Source: JAHJQQ01 sp963737555
Lineage (GTDB): Bacteria > Pseudomonadota > Gammaproteobacteria > Thiohalobacterales > Thiohalobacteraceae
Length of the DNA stretch: 64,000 nucleotides
Assembly (NCBI GenBank): GCA_963737555.1
Contig: CAVTTB010000002.1
Coordinates: 248,001 to 312,000 of the forward strand
Direction of reading: 5' to 3'
This document shows positions 8,725 through 17,735 of this stretch, piece after piece. A model generated the notes under the pieces. The model searched no databases and was not told the origin of the DNA. It worked only from the letters and a program-made list of their open reading frames with translations. Numbering within the stretch: position 1 is the first letter of the stretch; each line of letters opens with the position of its first letter. The position numbers and the translations under genes are program-made.

Positions 8725-10081
8725 TCAGCGCAACATTCCTGGTCGACCCTGGCTTTTCAGATTGGCCTTCTTCATCAGCCCCTCGTACTGGTGGGACATC
8801 AAGTGCGCCTGAACCTGGGCCATGAAGTCCATGACCACCACGACGATAATCAACAAGGAAGTACCGCCGAAGTAAAACGGCACATTCCAGTACAAAATCA
8901 GAAACTCCGGCATAAGACAGACTGCCGTGATGTATATCGCACCCGCCAGCGTCAGCCGGGTCATGACGCCATCGACATAGCGCGAAGTCTGCTCACCTGG
9001 ACGAATACCGGGTATGAACGCACCGGACTTTTTCAGGTTCTCTGCCGTCTCTCGCGCATTGAACACCAGCGCTGTGTAGAAAAAACAGAAAAACACAATT
9101 GCCACCGCATACATCATCACATACAGCGGTTGCCCCGGTGACAAGGTCGAAGCGATATCCTTCAACCAACCCATCCCTTCGGTCGCACCAAACCAGCTGC
9201 CCAACGTCGCCGGAAACAAGATTATACTCGAAGCGAAAATCGGCGGGATGACACCTGCCATATTCAGCTTCAGCGGCAAATGCGTACTCTGTGCCGCATA
9301 TACCTTACGTCCCTGCTGACGGCGCGCGTAGTTGACGGTGATACGCCGCTGGCCTCGTTCGATGAAGACAACGAATGCCGTTACGGCCAACGCCAACGCA
9401 AACAAGAACAAGATCGACAAAACATTCATCTCACCGGTGCGCGCAAGTTCCAGCGTGCCGCCGATGGCCGACGGCAAACCGGCCACAATACCCGCGAAAA
9501 TAATCATCGAGATACCGTTGCCGACGCCACGTTCGGTAATCTGTTCGCCCAGCCACATCAAGAACATGGTACCCGTGACCAGGGTCACCATGGTCGTCAG
9601 AATGAACGCACTGCCTGGAACAATGACCAGTGGGCTACCGCCAACCGACTGTCCCTGCAAGCCCACGGCAATACCTACGGACTGCAGTGTCGCCAAAGCC
9701 ACGGTGCTGTAGCGCGTATATTGCGTGATCTTGCGCCGACCTGCCTCGCCTTCCTTCTTAAGCTGCTCCAGCGTCGGTATCGTCAGCGTCAATAGCTGGA
9801 TAATGATCGAGGCCGAGATATACGGCATGATCCCCAATGCGAACAGCGACATACGCTCCAGCGCGCCACCTGAGAACATGTTGAACATGTCCAGGATGGT
9901 ACCTTTCTGCTGGTCCGCCAAGACCGCCAAGTACATGCGGATCAATGCCGGGGATCGGTATAAACGTTCCCAGGCGAAACACCATCATCGCACCCAACAC
10001 AAACAACAGGCGCTGACGCAGCTCTTTAAGCTTGCTTATATCGCCTACCGTTCCGGCAAGTGTGGAGGCCGGGTTGGACAC
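8725..10081 (-). CDS. secY: Protein translocase subunit SecY (one frameshift)
   Basis: SecY is the ten-helix channel of the Sec translocon. The N-terminal frame (start 10081, MSNPASTLAG...) reads through helix 1 to IPIPGIDP. It then shifts at about 9931-9937, and the rest (LAVLADQQKGTILDMFNMFSG to the stop at 8725) is in another frame. Comparison with the family (GID-x-x-x-LA) shows one extra base; removing it gives about 451 residues (E. coli 443). Because secY is essential and nothing else is damaged, this is very probably an assembly error. The gene is the penultimate member of the spc operon; its start codon follows the rplO stop directly. Confidence 0.95.
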
Positions 10082-10516
10082 TTAATCTTCGACCTTACCG
10101 CCAGCAGCCTCGATTGCGGCCCGCGCGCCTTTCGTCACGCCCACACCCTTGAGCGTCACCGCCTTGGTGATTTTGCCGGACAGAATAACCTTGGCCTGCT
10201 GGATTTCCTGGGCAATAACTTTGGCTGTCTTGAGCGCCAGCAGATCGATCACTGCGGCATCGATCTTAGCCAGCTCGTCCAAGCGAACTTCTGCGCGCGT
10301 ACGACCGATGCGCGAACTGAAGCCCACTTTCGGCAAGCGGCGCTGCAACGGCATCTGGCCGCCTTCGAAACCGACCTTATGGAAACCGCCGGCACGTGCG
10401 GTCTGGCCTTTATGACCCAGTCCGCAGGTCTTGCCCAGGCCGGAACCGATACCGCGACCGACGCGCTTCGGCGATTGCTTGCTACCCGCCGCTGGCTTGA
10501 TGGTATTCAGTCGCAT
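10082..10516 (-). CDS. rplO: 50S ribosomal protein L15
   Basis: L15 is 144 residues (E. coli 144), a late assembly protein of the large subunit. The glycine-rich N-terminal extension (KRVGRGIGSGLGKTCGLGHKG) that threads into 23S rRNA and the C-terminal VTKGARAAIEAAGG are visible. GAGGAAG precedes the ATG. The gene abuts both rpmD and secY, consistent with coupled translation in the spc operon. Confidence 0.97.
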   Translation of the reverse strand: MRLNTIKPAAGSKQSPKRVGRGIGSGLGKTCGLGHKGQTARAGGFHKVGFEGGQMPLQRRLPKVGFSSRIGRTRAEVRLDELAKIDAAVIDLLALKTAKVIAQEIQQAKVILSGKITKAVTLKGVGVTKGARAAIEAAGGKVED

Positions 10517-10517
10517 T

Positions 10518-10706
10518 TTACGCTTCCTCGACCTGCAACATATATGAAACCTTGTTGATCATGCCACGCACTTCGGGCGTGTCGATGACTTCAACCGTGT
10601 GGTGCATACGACGCAGACCCAGACCAGCCACTGTGGCCTTGTGTGCCTGCAGGCGCTTGTTCAAGCTGCGCACCAGAGTGACCTTAATTTTTTTCTGACC
10701 GGACAT
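10518..10706 (-). CDS. rpmD: 50S ribosomal protein L30
   Basis: L30 is a 62-residue protein (E. coli 59) with the signature LGLRRMHHTVEVIDTPEVRGMI. It lies between rpsE and rplO with only a few bases on each side. Confidence 0.97.
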   Translation of the reverse strand: MSGQKKIKVTLVRSLNKRLQAHKATVAGLGLRRMHHTVEVIDTPEVRGMINKVSYMLQVEEA

Positions 10707-10709
10707 GAC

Positions 10710-11219
10710 TTACCCCAGAATCTCTTTCACGGACTTGCCGCGCTTGGTCGCGACCTGCTCCGGTGTATGCATCTGCTCCAGACCATTCACCGTGGCACGC
10801 ACCACGTTGATCGGGTTATTCGAACCGATGCATTTAGCGAGAACGTCCTTGACGCCCAGCACCTCGAACACAGCGCGCATTGCGCCACCGGCAATGATGC
10901 CGGTACCGTCAGAGGCCGGCTGCATGTAGACCTTGGCCGCACCGTGAAAGCCGTTCACCGCATACTGCAGCGTGCCTTCGCGGAGATTAATGCTGCGCAT
11001 ATTGCGGCGCGCACTGTCCATGGCCTTCTGAATGGCGACTGGCACTTCACGCGCCTTGCCCGTTCCGAAGCCTACGCGGCCACGACCGTCACCGACCACC
11101 GTCAGCGCCGCGAATCCGAACTGACGTCCACCCTTGACCACTTTGGCTACGCGATTTACTGCGACCAGTTTTTCAAGAAGGCCGTCGCCTTGAGCCTGCT
11201 GCGCGTCAACATTCGACAT
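10710..11219 (-). CDS. rpsE: 30S ribosomal protein S5
   Basis: S5 (169 residues, E. coli 167) contributes to the mRNA entrance and decoding fidelity. The double-stranded-RNA-binding-like N-terminal domain (EKLVAVNRVAKVVKGGR) and the loop VGFGTGKAREVP are conserved, as is GSNNPINVVRATVNGL near the C-terminus. It is the eighth gene of the spc operon. Confidence 0.98.
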   Translation of the reverse strand: MSNVDAQQAQGDGLLEKLVAVNRVAKVVKGGRQFGFAALTVVGDGRGRVGFGTGKAREVPVAIQKAMDSARRNMRSINLREGTLQYAVNGFHGAAKVYMQPASDGTGIIAGGAMRAVFEVLGVKDVLAKCIGSNNPINVVRATVNGLEQMHTPEQVATKRGKSVKEILG

Positions 11220-11229
11220 GATTCAACCT

Positions 11230-11583
11230 TTAGAATTGGAGTCCGGCTTCACGCGCGGCATCCGCCAGCGCCTTAACCCGACCGTGGTACTTAAATCCGG
11301 AACGATCAAACGCCACCTTGGTGACACCTGCCGCTTTGGCCTTTTCCGCAATCGACTTGCCCACCGCAACTGCTGCATCAGCGTTACCGGTGTACGCCAC
11401 ACTGCCGCGCAACTGCTTGTCGATCGTCGACGCCGCCGCAACAACTTCACTGCCATTCGGTGCAATCACCTGGGCATAGATGTGACGCGGGGTGCGGTAG
11501 ATGCACAGACGGAAATCACCCGACTGGCGGATACGCGCCCGGGTCTTTCTCGCACGGCGTAAACGTTCTGTCTTCTTGTCCAT
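11230..11583 (-). CDS. rplR: 50S ribosomal protein L18
   Basis: L18 (117 residues from this start, as in E. coli) binds 5S rRNA with L5 and L25. The RTPRHIYAQVIAPNG core and the YHGRVKALADAAREAGLQF tail are diagnostic. I use the ATG at 11583 (MDKK) because AGGTGG sits 8 bases upstream; an in-frame GTG at 11595 would overlap that ribosome-binding site. Confidence 0.97.
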   Translation of the reverse strand: MDKKTERLRRARKTRARIRQSGDFRLCIYRTPRHIYAQVIAPNGSEVVAAASTIDKQLRGSVAYTGNADAAVAVGKSIAEKAKAAGVTKVAFDRSGFKYHGRVKALADAAREAGLQF

Positions 11584-11670
11584 ATTAACTGCCACCTTGG
11601 AGCCTGGCTGAGTCCGGGACGGGTAAATCGATAACCGCCGACCGGCACGCTTAATTCAAACGGGAACGAA

Positions 11671-12204
11671 TTACTTCTTCTTCGCTTCCTTCCGGATGAT
11701 GACCTCATCGGAATACTTCACACCCTTGCCCTTGTAAGGCTCCGGCGGACGGTAAGAGCGTATGTCTGCAGCGACCTGACCTACTTTCTGCTTGTCACTG
11801 CCGCGCACGAAAATTTCTGTCTGGCTCGGGGTTTCAATGGTAATCCCCTCCGGTACGTCGTAGTTCACCGGATGTGAAAAACCCAAGGTCAGGCTCAGCA
11901 CTTTACCCTGCGCCTGCGCACGGTAACCAACGCCGACCAGGTCCAGCTTGCGCTCGAAACCCTTGCTGACACCGGTAATCAGATTATTAACCAGCGCGCG
12001 CGCGGTACCGGCATGCGCCCAGCCATTTGCCGCACCTGTTCGTGCGGCGAATGTCAGCGTATTACCGTCCTGCTGCATCTCAACGTGCTTGTGGATAATC
12101 TGCTGCAGGCTGCCCTTCGGGCCCTTCACAGTGACAGTCTCACCCACTACGGAGATTTCAATACCTTTCGGCAATTCAATCGGTTTTTTGGCAACTCTTG
12201 ACAT
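11671..12204 (-). CDS. rplF: 50S ribosomal protein L6
   Basis: L6 (177 residues, E. coli 177) has two tandem domains and lies near the sarcin-ricin loop. The C-terminal signature RPPEPYKGKGVKY is present. It is preceded by rpsH and followed by rplR after an 87-bp gap, longer than most in this operon. Confidence 0.98.
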   Translation of the reverse strand: MSRVAKKPIELPKGIEISVVGETVTVKGPKGSLQQIIHKHVEMQQDGNTLTFAARTGAANGWAHAGTARALVNNLITGVSKGFERKLDLVGVGYRAQAQGKVLSLTLGFSHPVNYDVPEGITIETPSQTEIFVRGSDKQKVGQVAADIRSYRPPEPYKGKGVKYSDEVIIRKEAKKK

Positions 12205-12216
12205 GATTCTGCCCTA

Positions 12217-12612
12217 TCAGCACACGGTGCAAAGCACTTCACCACCCTCACCGAGGGCGCGGGCTTCACGGTCACTCATCAGGCCCTTGGAGGTGGACAC
12301 GATAGCGACACCCAGACCACCCAAAACCTTGGGCAGCTCATCTTTACCTCTATAAATCCGCAGACCCGGACGGCTCACGCGCTGCACGCGATCGATAACC
12401 GGCTTGCCTTCGTGGTACTTCAAGGTAACCGTCAACTGCGGCTTACCGTCGACAACCGACTCTACGACGTCACCGACGTAGCCTTCATTCTTCAGGACGT
12501 TCGCCAGGGCCTTTTTGGCCTTGGATGCCGGCATACTCACCTGCACCTTATTGGCAGATTGGCCGTTACGAATGCGGGTCAACAAATCCGCGATTGGGTC
12601 CGTCATGCTCAT
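12217..12612 (-). CDS. rpsH: 30S ribosomal protein S8
   Basis: S8 (131 residues, E. coli 130) is a primary 16S rRNA binder and, in E. coli, represses the spc operon by binding near rplE. The start MSMTDPIADLLTRIRNGQ and the C-terminal STSKGLMSDREAR are typical. Confidence 0.98.
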   Translation of the reverse strand: MSMTDPIADLLTRIRNGQSANKVQVSMPASKAKKALANVLKNEGYVGDVVESVVDGKPQLTVTLKYHEGKPVIDRVQRVSRPGLRIYRGKDELPKVLGGLGVAIVSTSKGLMSDREARALGEGGEVLCTVC

Positions 12613-12647
12613 TTACTGAATCCTCGATCTCTAATATCTGGCCGCGC

Positions 12648-12953
12648 TTACCAGCTGGCCTTGACCAAGCCCGGGATATCCCCACGCATGGCGGCTTCAC
12701 GCAGCTTGTTGCGGCACAGGCCGAATTTACGATACACGGCACGCGGGCGGCCAGTTATACGGCAGCGGCGCTGTACACGTGACGGACTGGCGTCGCGCGG
12801 CATTTTCTGCAGCTGCGCAACAGCAACGGCACGCTCTTCCAAGGAGGCCTTCGGATTACGAATCGCCTCTTTGATCTCAGCGCGCTTGGCGGCAAACTTG
12901 GCCACCATCTTGATGCGCTTAACCTCGCGGACCTTCATCGATTTCTTTGCCAT
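12648..12953 (-). CDS. rpsN: 30S ribosomal protein S14, zinc-free form
   Basis: S14 is 101 residues, the long form found in E. coli. It lacks the paired CxxC motifs of the short zinc-binding form; the two cysteines (RRCRITGRPR and FGLCRNK) are isolated. It occupies the normal place between rplE and rpsH. Confidence 0.98.
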   Translation of the reverse strand: MAKKSMKVREVKRIKMVAKFAAKRAEIKEAIRNPKASLEERAVAVAQLQKMPRDASPSRVQRRCRITGRPRAVYRKFGLCRNKLREAAMRGDIPGLVKASW

Positions 12954-12965
12954 CTGCCTCTGTCC

Positions 12966-13505
12966 TCAGTTGCGGAATGGGAAGTTAAAGGCGACTAACA
13001 ACGCCTTGGCCTCCGCATCCGACTTGGCTGTCGTCGTAATCGTGATATCCATTCCGCGCAGGGCATCGACCTTGTCGTAATCGATTTCCGGGAAAATGGT
13101 CTGTTCCTTCACGCCCATGCTGTAGTTGCCGCGGCCATCAAAGGAACGCCCGTTCAACCCACGGAAGTCACGAATACGCGGTATCGCGATCGTGATCAGG
13201 CGGTCGAGGAACTCATACATCTGCTCACGGCGCAGCGTCACTTTGCAGCCAATAGGCCAACCTTCACGAACCTTGAAGCCGGCGATGGCCTTGCGCGCCA
13301 GGGTCACGACTGCCTTTTGTCCGGCAATCTTCTCCATGTCGCCCACGGCATTCTCGATGATTTTCTTATCACCGACCGCCTCGCCCACACCCATATTGAG
13401 CGTGATCTTGGTTATCTTGGGTACTTCCATGACATTCTTATAGTCAAACTGCTCAAGGAGCTGCTTGATCACGTTGTCACGGTAGTGCTGTTGTAATCTG
13501 GCCAT
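12966..13505 (-). CDS. rplE: 50S ribosomal protein L5
   Basis: L5 (179 residues, E. coli 179) binds 5S rRNA and forms a bridge to S13. The N-terminal MARLQQHYRDNVIKQL, the GxKVTLR region and the PEIDYDKVDALRGMDI segment are conserved. It is the third gene of the spc operon. Confidence 0.98.
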   Translation of the reverse strand: MARLQQHYRDNVIKQLLEQFDYKNVMEVPKITKITLNMGVGEAVGDKKIIENAVGDMEKIAGQKAVVTLARKAIAGFKVREGWPIGCKVTLRREQMYEFLDRLITIAIPRIRDFRGLNGRSFDGRGNYSMGVKEQTIFPEIDYDKVDALRGMDITITTTAKSDAEAKALLVAFNFPFRN

Positions 13506-13521
13506 GGTTCAACCTGCTCGA

Positions 13522-13839
13522 TCAGACGTCCACGACTTCATTCGTGGACTTGTAATACCGCACCTTGCGGCCATCTTCCAGCGTCCGGATACCGACCCGG
13601 TCACCCTTCTTGGTCTGGGCATTGAACAGCATTACGTTGGAGGCTTGTATCGCCGCCTCACGCTCAATAATGCCGCCCGCAACACCTGCCTGAGGATTCG
13701 GCTTGGTATGGCGCTTAATGATGTTGATGTTCTCGACGATCAGCCGCTCTTCATCCAGCACCCGCAGCACGGAGCCACGCTTGCCTTTGTCTTTGCCGGC
13801 GATGACGATTACCTCGTCGCCTTTCTTAATCCTGCGCAT
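13522..13839 (-). CDS. rplX: 50S ribosomal protein L24
   Basis: L24 (105 residues, E. coli 104) initiates large-subunit assembly. A KOW motif (KGDEVIVIAGKDKGKRG, residues 6-22) and the NIIKRHTKPNPQAGVAGGI loop identify it. It follows rplN by 18 bases. Confidence 0.98.
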   Translation of the reverse strand: MRRIKKGDEVIVIAGKDKGKRGSVLRVLDEERLIVENINIIKRHTKPNPQAGVAGGIIEREAAIQASNVMLFNAQTKKGDRVGIRTLEDGRKVRYYKSTNEVVDV

Positions 13840-13857
13840 AACGAAACCCTATCGCTC

Positions 13858-14226
13858 TTACAGTACTTCAGGGGCCAGCGAGACGATCTTCATGAACTTC
13901 TCGCTGCGCAATTCACGAGTCACCGGCCCGAAAATACGGGTACCGATAGGCTCCAGTTTGTTATTCAGCAGCACCGCTGCATTGGTATCAAAACGTACCA
14001 GCGAGCCATCCGGACGACGCACACCCTTACGAGTACGCACCACCACGGCATTGTACACTTCGCCTTTCTTGACCTTGCCGCGCGGAATTGCTTCCTTCAC
14101 GCTGACCTTGATCACGTCGCCGATGCCGGCGTAACGGCGGTGAGAACCACCCAGCACCTTGATGCATTGCACCTGGCGCGCCCCGCTGTTATCTGCAGCA
14201 AACAACATGGTCTGCATCTGAATCAT
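13858..14226 (-). CDS. rplN: 50S ribosomal protein L14
   Basis: L14 (122 residues, E. coli 123) lies at the subunit interface and is the docking site of the silencing factor RsfS. The start MIQMQTMLFAADNSGAR and FDTNAAVLLNNKLEPIGTRI are family hallmarks. It heads the spc gene group, 66 bp after rpsQ. Confidence 0.98.
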   Translation of the reverse strand: MIQMQTMLFAADNSGARQVQCIKVLGGSHRRYAGIGDVIKVSVKEAIPRGKVKKGEVYNAVVVRTRKGVRRPDGSLVRFDTNAAVLLNNKLEPIGTRIFGPVTRELRSEKFMKIVSLAPEVL

Positions 14227-14292
14227 GGCTTAAATCCTGACCAGCAATTAATTCTAAATACCGTTTCAACTCATCGCCTGCGATGGGTCGTT

Positions 14293-14553
14293 TCAGCTCG
14301 CTTTTTCGACGATCTCGACCAACGTCCACGCTTTGGTTTTAGAGATCGGACGGCACTGGCGAATCGTCACCAGATCACCTTCATTGCACTGATTAGTCTC
14401 GTCGTGCACGTGCAGCTTGCTGGAACGACGGATGTATTTACCATACATCGGATGCTTAACCAGTCGCTCAATCTTCACTGTGACGGACTTATCCATCTTG
14501 TTGCTCACCACACGACCGGTGAGCGTACGCTCGATGTTTTCGCTCGCGTTCAT
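14293..14553 (-). CDS. rpsQ: 30S ribosomal protein S17
   Basis: S17 is 86 residues (E. coli 84), an OB-fold primary binder of 16S rRNA. Visible signatures are LTGRVVSNKMDKSVTVKIER and VTIRQCRPISKTKAW. Its ATG overlaps the rpmC stop by four bases, indicating coupled translation; it is the last S10-operon gene. Confidence 0.98.
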   Translation of the reverse strand: MNASENIERTLTGRVVSNKMDKSVTVKIERLVKHPMYGKYIRRSSKLHVHDETNQCNEGDLVTIRQCRPISKTKAWTLVEIVEKAS

Positions 14554-14750
14554 GCTGCGTTACCTATCTTTTCGTTCAGTACCGTCTTGATGCGGGCAAT
14601 ATCTCTGCGCACATTTTTAAACTGATGGTTACGAGCCAGTTGGCCAGTTGCCTTTTGCATACGCAGATTGAATTCTTCGCGCAAGAGGCCTTTCAATTCA
14701 GTACGCAGTTCAACCGCGGACTTGTTACGGAGTTCAGTCGCATTCATCAC
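14550..14750 (-). CDS. rpmC: 50S ribosomal protein L29
   Basis: L29 is 66 residues (E. coli 63), a two-helix hairpin at the exit of the peptide tunnel near the trigger-factor and SRP docking site. The motifs ELRNKSAVEL and RNHQFKNVRRDIARIKT are present. The start overlaps the rplP stop and the stop overlaps the rpsQ start, giving a tightly coupled rplP-rpmC-rpsQ run. Confidence 0.97.
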   Translation of the reverse strand: MMNATELRNKSAVELRTELKGLLREEFNLRMQKATGQLARNHQFKNVRRDIARIKTVLNEKIGNAA

Positions 14751-15160
14751 ATCACCGTCCGGGCTACGAAAGTGGTCTGAACCGGAAGCTTCGCGGCAGC
14801 CAGCTTGAATGCCTCGCGCGCGGTTTCCTCGGTCACACCTTCAATCTCATACAGGACGCGGCCGGGCTGAATTTTGGCAACCCAAAATTCGACGTTACCC
14901 TTACCGCTACCCATACGCACTTCCAAAGGCTTCTTGGTGACCGGCACATCCGGGAAAATACGAATCCAGATTTTGCCGCCACGCTTGATGAAGCGGGTAA
15001 TTGCACGTCGTGCCGCTTCGATCTGACGCGCCGTGAGGCGACCACGGGTGGTGGCCTTCAGCGCATATTCACCGAAACTGACGTTGGCACCGGAAGTCGC
15101 CAGGCCGGTATTACGGCCTTTGTGCATCTTGCGGAATTTAGTTCTTTTGGGCTGCAACAT
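14747..15160 (-). CDS. rplP: 50S ribosomal protein L16
   Basis: L16 is 137 residues (E. coli 136) and helps position A-site tRNA. The start MLQPKRTKFRKMHKGRN and the central ARRAITRFIKRGGKIWIRIFP identify it. It follows rpsC after 15 bases. Confidence 0.98.
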   Translation of the reverse strand: MLQPKRTKFRKMHKGRNTGLATSGANVSFGEYALKATTRGRLTARQIEAARRAITRFIKRGGKIWIRIFPDVPVTKKPLEVRMGSGKGNVEFWVAKIQPGRVLYEIEGVTEETAREAFKLAAAKLPVQTTFVARTVM

Positions 15161-15175
15161 GGGTCCAGCTACTCC

Positions 15176-15856
15176 TTAATTGCCTGCCGCTTTCTTCGCC
15201 GGTTCTGCCTCGGCGGCTTGATCGCCCATGCCGATGACTTCACCCTTGAAGATCCAAACTTTCACGCCGATCACACCATAAGTGGTGTGCGCCTCGGCGA
15301 ACCCATAGTCGATATCCGCGCGCAGGGTATGCAGCGGCACACGGCCTTCGCGATACCACTCACTGCGTGCGATTTCGGCGCCGTTCAGGCGGCCGGCGAC
15401 ATTGATACGAATACCCTGCGCACCCAGGCGCATCGAGTTCGTAACCGCACGCTTCATGGCGCGACGGAACATGATGCGACGCTCCAACTGCTGAGCAACA
15501 CTCTCAGCAACCAACTGCGCATCCAACTCGGGCTTGCGTATTTCTTCGATATTGATATGCACAGGTATGCCCATTTTACGGGACACTTCCTTGCGCAGGG
15601 ACTCAATATCTTCACCCTTCTTGCCGATCACGATACCAGGACGGGCCGTATGCACGGTGATCATGGCATTGCGCGCCGGGCGCTCAATCTGGATGCGGCT
15701 CACCGAGGCATGCGAGAGCTTCTTTTTCAAGAAGGCGCGCACCTCCAGATCCTGATTCAGATAGTCTGCAAATTTGCTGGAGTCCGCATACCACTTGGAC
15801 GTCCAGTCCTTCACGATACCCAGGCGTATGCCTGTTGGATGTACTTTCTGACCCAT
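15176..15856 (-). CDS. rpsC: 30S ribosomal protein S3
   Basis: S3 (226 residues, E. coli 233) forms the mRNA entry pore and has helicase activity with S4 and S5. The start MGQKVHPTGIRLGI, the KH-domain loop IVIGKKGEDIE and the C-terminal TTYGVIGVKVWIFKGE are visible. The tail is acidic/alanine-rich and variable, as usual. Confidence 0.98.
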   Translation of the reverse strand: MGQKVHPTGIRLGIVKDWTSKWYADSSKFADYLNQDLEVRAFLKKKLSHASVSRIQIERPARNAMITVHTARPGIVIGKKGEDIESLRKEVSRKMGIPVHINIEEIRKPELDAQLVAESVAQQLERRIMFRRAMKRAVTNSMRLGAQGIRINVAGRLNGAEIARSEWYREGRVPLHTLRADIDYGFAEAHTTYGVIGVKVWIFKGEVIGMGDQAAEAEPAKKAAGN

Positions 15857-15917
15857 TCCGAGTTCTCTCTCGTGTTCGCTTCATGAGGCCGGATCAACCA
15901 GCCCCGCAATTGTTCGT

Positions 15918-16253
15918 TTACTTCTTACTGCCCACCGTCACTTTGATATGACTGGTGCGCTTCACGATACGGTTACCACGGCCTTTGGCGCGGGCATGCA
16001 TACGCTTCATCACCGGGCCTTCGTCGACCATGATCGACGCCACGTTAAGTTCGTCGATGTCGGCGCCTTCATTGTGTTCCGCATTGGCAATCGCGGATTC
16101 CAGCACTTTGCGCACCATAGTGGCGGCCTTTTTGTTGCTGAACATCAAGGTCTGCAATGCACGCTCTACCGGCATGCCGCGAACCTGATCAGCAACCAGA
16201 CGGCATTTCTGGGGCGAGATGCGCGCGTGGCGCAAAATGGCACTGACTTGCAT
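15918..16253 (-). CDS. rplV: 50S ribosomal protein L22
   Basis: L22 (111 residues, E. coli 110) reaches into the exit tunnel with its beta-hairpin, a site of macrolide resistance mutations. The hairpin region GPVMKRMHARAKGRGNRI is wild-type in appearance. The start is MQVSAILRHARISPQKCRLVA. It sits between rpsS and rpsC. Confidence 0.98.
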   Translation of the reverse strand: MQVSAILRHARISPQKCRLVADQVRGMPVERALQTLMFSNKKAATMVRKVLESAIANAEHNEGADIDELNVASIMVDEGPVMKRMHARAKGRGNRIVKRTSHIKVTVGSKK

Positions 16254-16266
16254 TTACCCTCTCCCC

Positions 16267-16539
16267 TTACTTCGTCTTTTTGTCTGCCGTGTGACCCTTG
16301 AAAGTACGGGTCAAGGCAAACTCGCCGAACTTGTGGCCGACCATGTTCTCGTTCACCAGTACGGGAACGTGTACACGACCGTTGTGCACCGCAATGGTCA
16401 ATCCGATCATGTCGGGCATCACCATGGAACGACGCGACCAGGTCTTGATCGGCTTCTTGCTGTTGCTGGTTATGGCCTCTTCCACCTTTTTTACCAGGTG
16501 GAGATCTACGAAAGGCCCTTTCTTGACTGAACGTGGCAC
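16267..16539 (-). CDS. rpsS: 30S ribosomal protein S19
   Basis: S19 is 90 residues (E. coli 92) in the 30S head. The start MPRSVKKGPFVDLHL and the core MIGLTIAVHNGRVHVPV are diagnostic. It follows rplB by 19 bases in the S10 operon. Confidence 0.98.
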   Translation of the reverse strand: MPRSVKKGPFVDLHLVKKVEEAITSNSKKPIKTWSRRSMVMPDMIGLTIAVHNGRVHVPVLVNENMVGHKFGEFALTRTFKGHTADKKTK

Positions 16540-16558
16540 GATGACGACCCCTCAATAC

Positions 16559-17386
16559 CTATTTCTTGTTACGCCGGCGAACGATCATGCCGTCCGTACG
16601 CTTGTTGCTGCGAGTCTTGTAACCCTTGGTCGGAGTGCCCCACGGGGACACCGGATGACGACCACCGGAGGTACGACCCTCGCCACCACCGTGCGGATGA
16701 TCAACCGGGTTCATCACAACACCGCGTACCGTCGGACGCACACCGCGCCAGCGACTGGCACCCGCCTTACCCAACGAGCGCAGATTGTGCTCGGAGTTGC
16801 CGACTTCGCCGATGGTCGCGCGGCAGTCAGAATGCACTTTGCGCATCTCACCGGAACGCACACGCAGCGTCACATAATCACCATCACGCGCCACGAGTTG
16901 GGCGGAGGTACCGGCGCTACGCGCCATCTGCGCACCCTTGCCGGGCTTGAGTTCAACGCAATGCACTTGCGTACCGACCGGGATATTGCGCAGCGGCATG
17001 GCACTGCCGGGCTTGATCGGCGCGTCGATACCTGACTGCACGGTGGAACCGGCAGCTAACCCTTTTGCAGCGATGATATAGCGGCGCTCACCATCGGCGA
17101 ACAACACCAATGCAATGTGCGCACTGCGGTTCGGATCGTATTCGATGCGCTCTACGCTACCGAGGATGCCGTCCTTATCACGCCTGAAGTCGATGAAACG
17201 ATACTTCTGCTTGTGACCACCGCCCTTGTGACGGGTGGTGATACGGCCGAGATTGTTACGTCCGCCCGTCTTGTTCTTTTTTTCGACCAATGCGGCGCAG
17301 GGCTCACCTTTGTGCAGCCCTTCGGTCACCGTCCGGACTACGAAACGGCGGCCTGCGGAGGTCGGTTTTGCTTTAACAATAGCCAT
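16559..17386 (-). CDS. rplB: 50S ribosomal protein L2
   Basis: L2 (275 residues, E. coli 273) is needed for subunit association and peptidyl transferase centre formation. The C-terminal signature VMNPVDHPHGGGEGR, with the functionally important histidine, is intact. I start at the ATG at 17386 (MAIVKAKPTS); a GTG codon just upstream is in frame, but the family begins here. Confidence 0.98.
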   Translation of the reverse strand: MAIVKAKPTSAGRRFVVRTVTEGLHKGEPCAALVEKKNKTGGRNNLGRITTRHKGGGHKQKYRFIDFRRDKDGILGSVERIEYDPNRSAHIALVLFADGERRYIIAAKGLAAGSTVQSGIDAPIKPGSAMPLRNIPVGTQVHCVELKPGKGAQMARSAGTSAQLVARDGDYVTLRVRSGEMRKVHSDCRATIGEVGNSEHNLRSLGKAGASRWRGVRPTVRGVVMNPVDHPHGGGEGRTSGGRHPVSPWGTPTKGYKTRSNKRTDGMIVRRRNKK

Positions 17387-17438
17387 CACTCAAAACCTTG
17401 TTCGTTGCGAGTAGCGCCCAATTAACTACTAAAGGCGT

Positions 17439-17735
17439 TTACTCGGCTCCCATGAAATTGATGTCGTTGCCTTCCGCCAGCGTAACGAACGCTTTTTTCC
17501 AGTCGGAACGCTTACCGATCGTCTGACCAAAGCGTTTGGCCTTACCCGGCATATTCGCAACCTGCACGCCGGTCACCTTGACGCTGAAGAGCAACTCAAC
17601 GGCTTGGCGAATTTCCGGCTTAGTCGCATCACCAACCACCTTAAAGACATATTGGCGATTGCGTTCGGCGATGCGCGCGGTCTTTTCAGATACCAGCGGC
17701 GCCACGAGCACTTTCAACAAACGCGACTCGCTCAT
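17439..17735 (-). CDS. rplW: 50S ribosomal protein L23
   Basis: L23 is 98 residues (E. coli 100), the docking site for trigger factor and SRP at the tunnel exit. The start MSESRLLKVLVAPLVSEKT and the FKVVGDATKPEIRQAVE strand identify it. Its ATG overlaps the rplD stop by four bases. Confidence 0.98.
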   Translation of the reverse strand: MSESRLLKVLVAPLVSEKTARIAERNRQYVFKVVGDATKPEIRQAVELLFSVKVTGVQVANMPGKAKRFGQTIGKRSDWKKAFVTLAEGNDINFMGAE

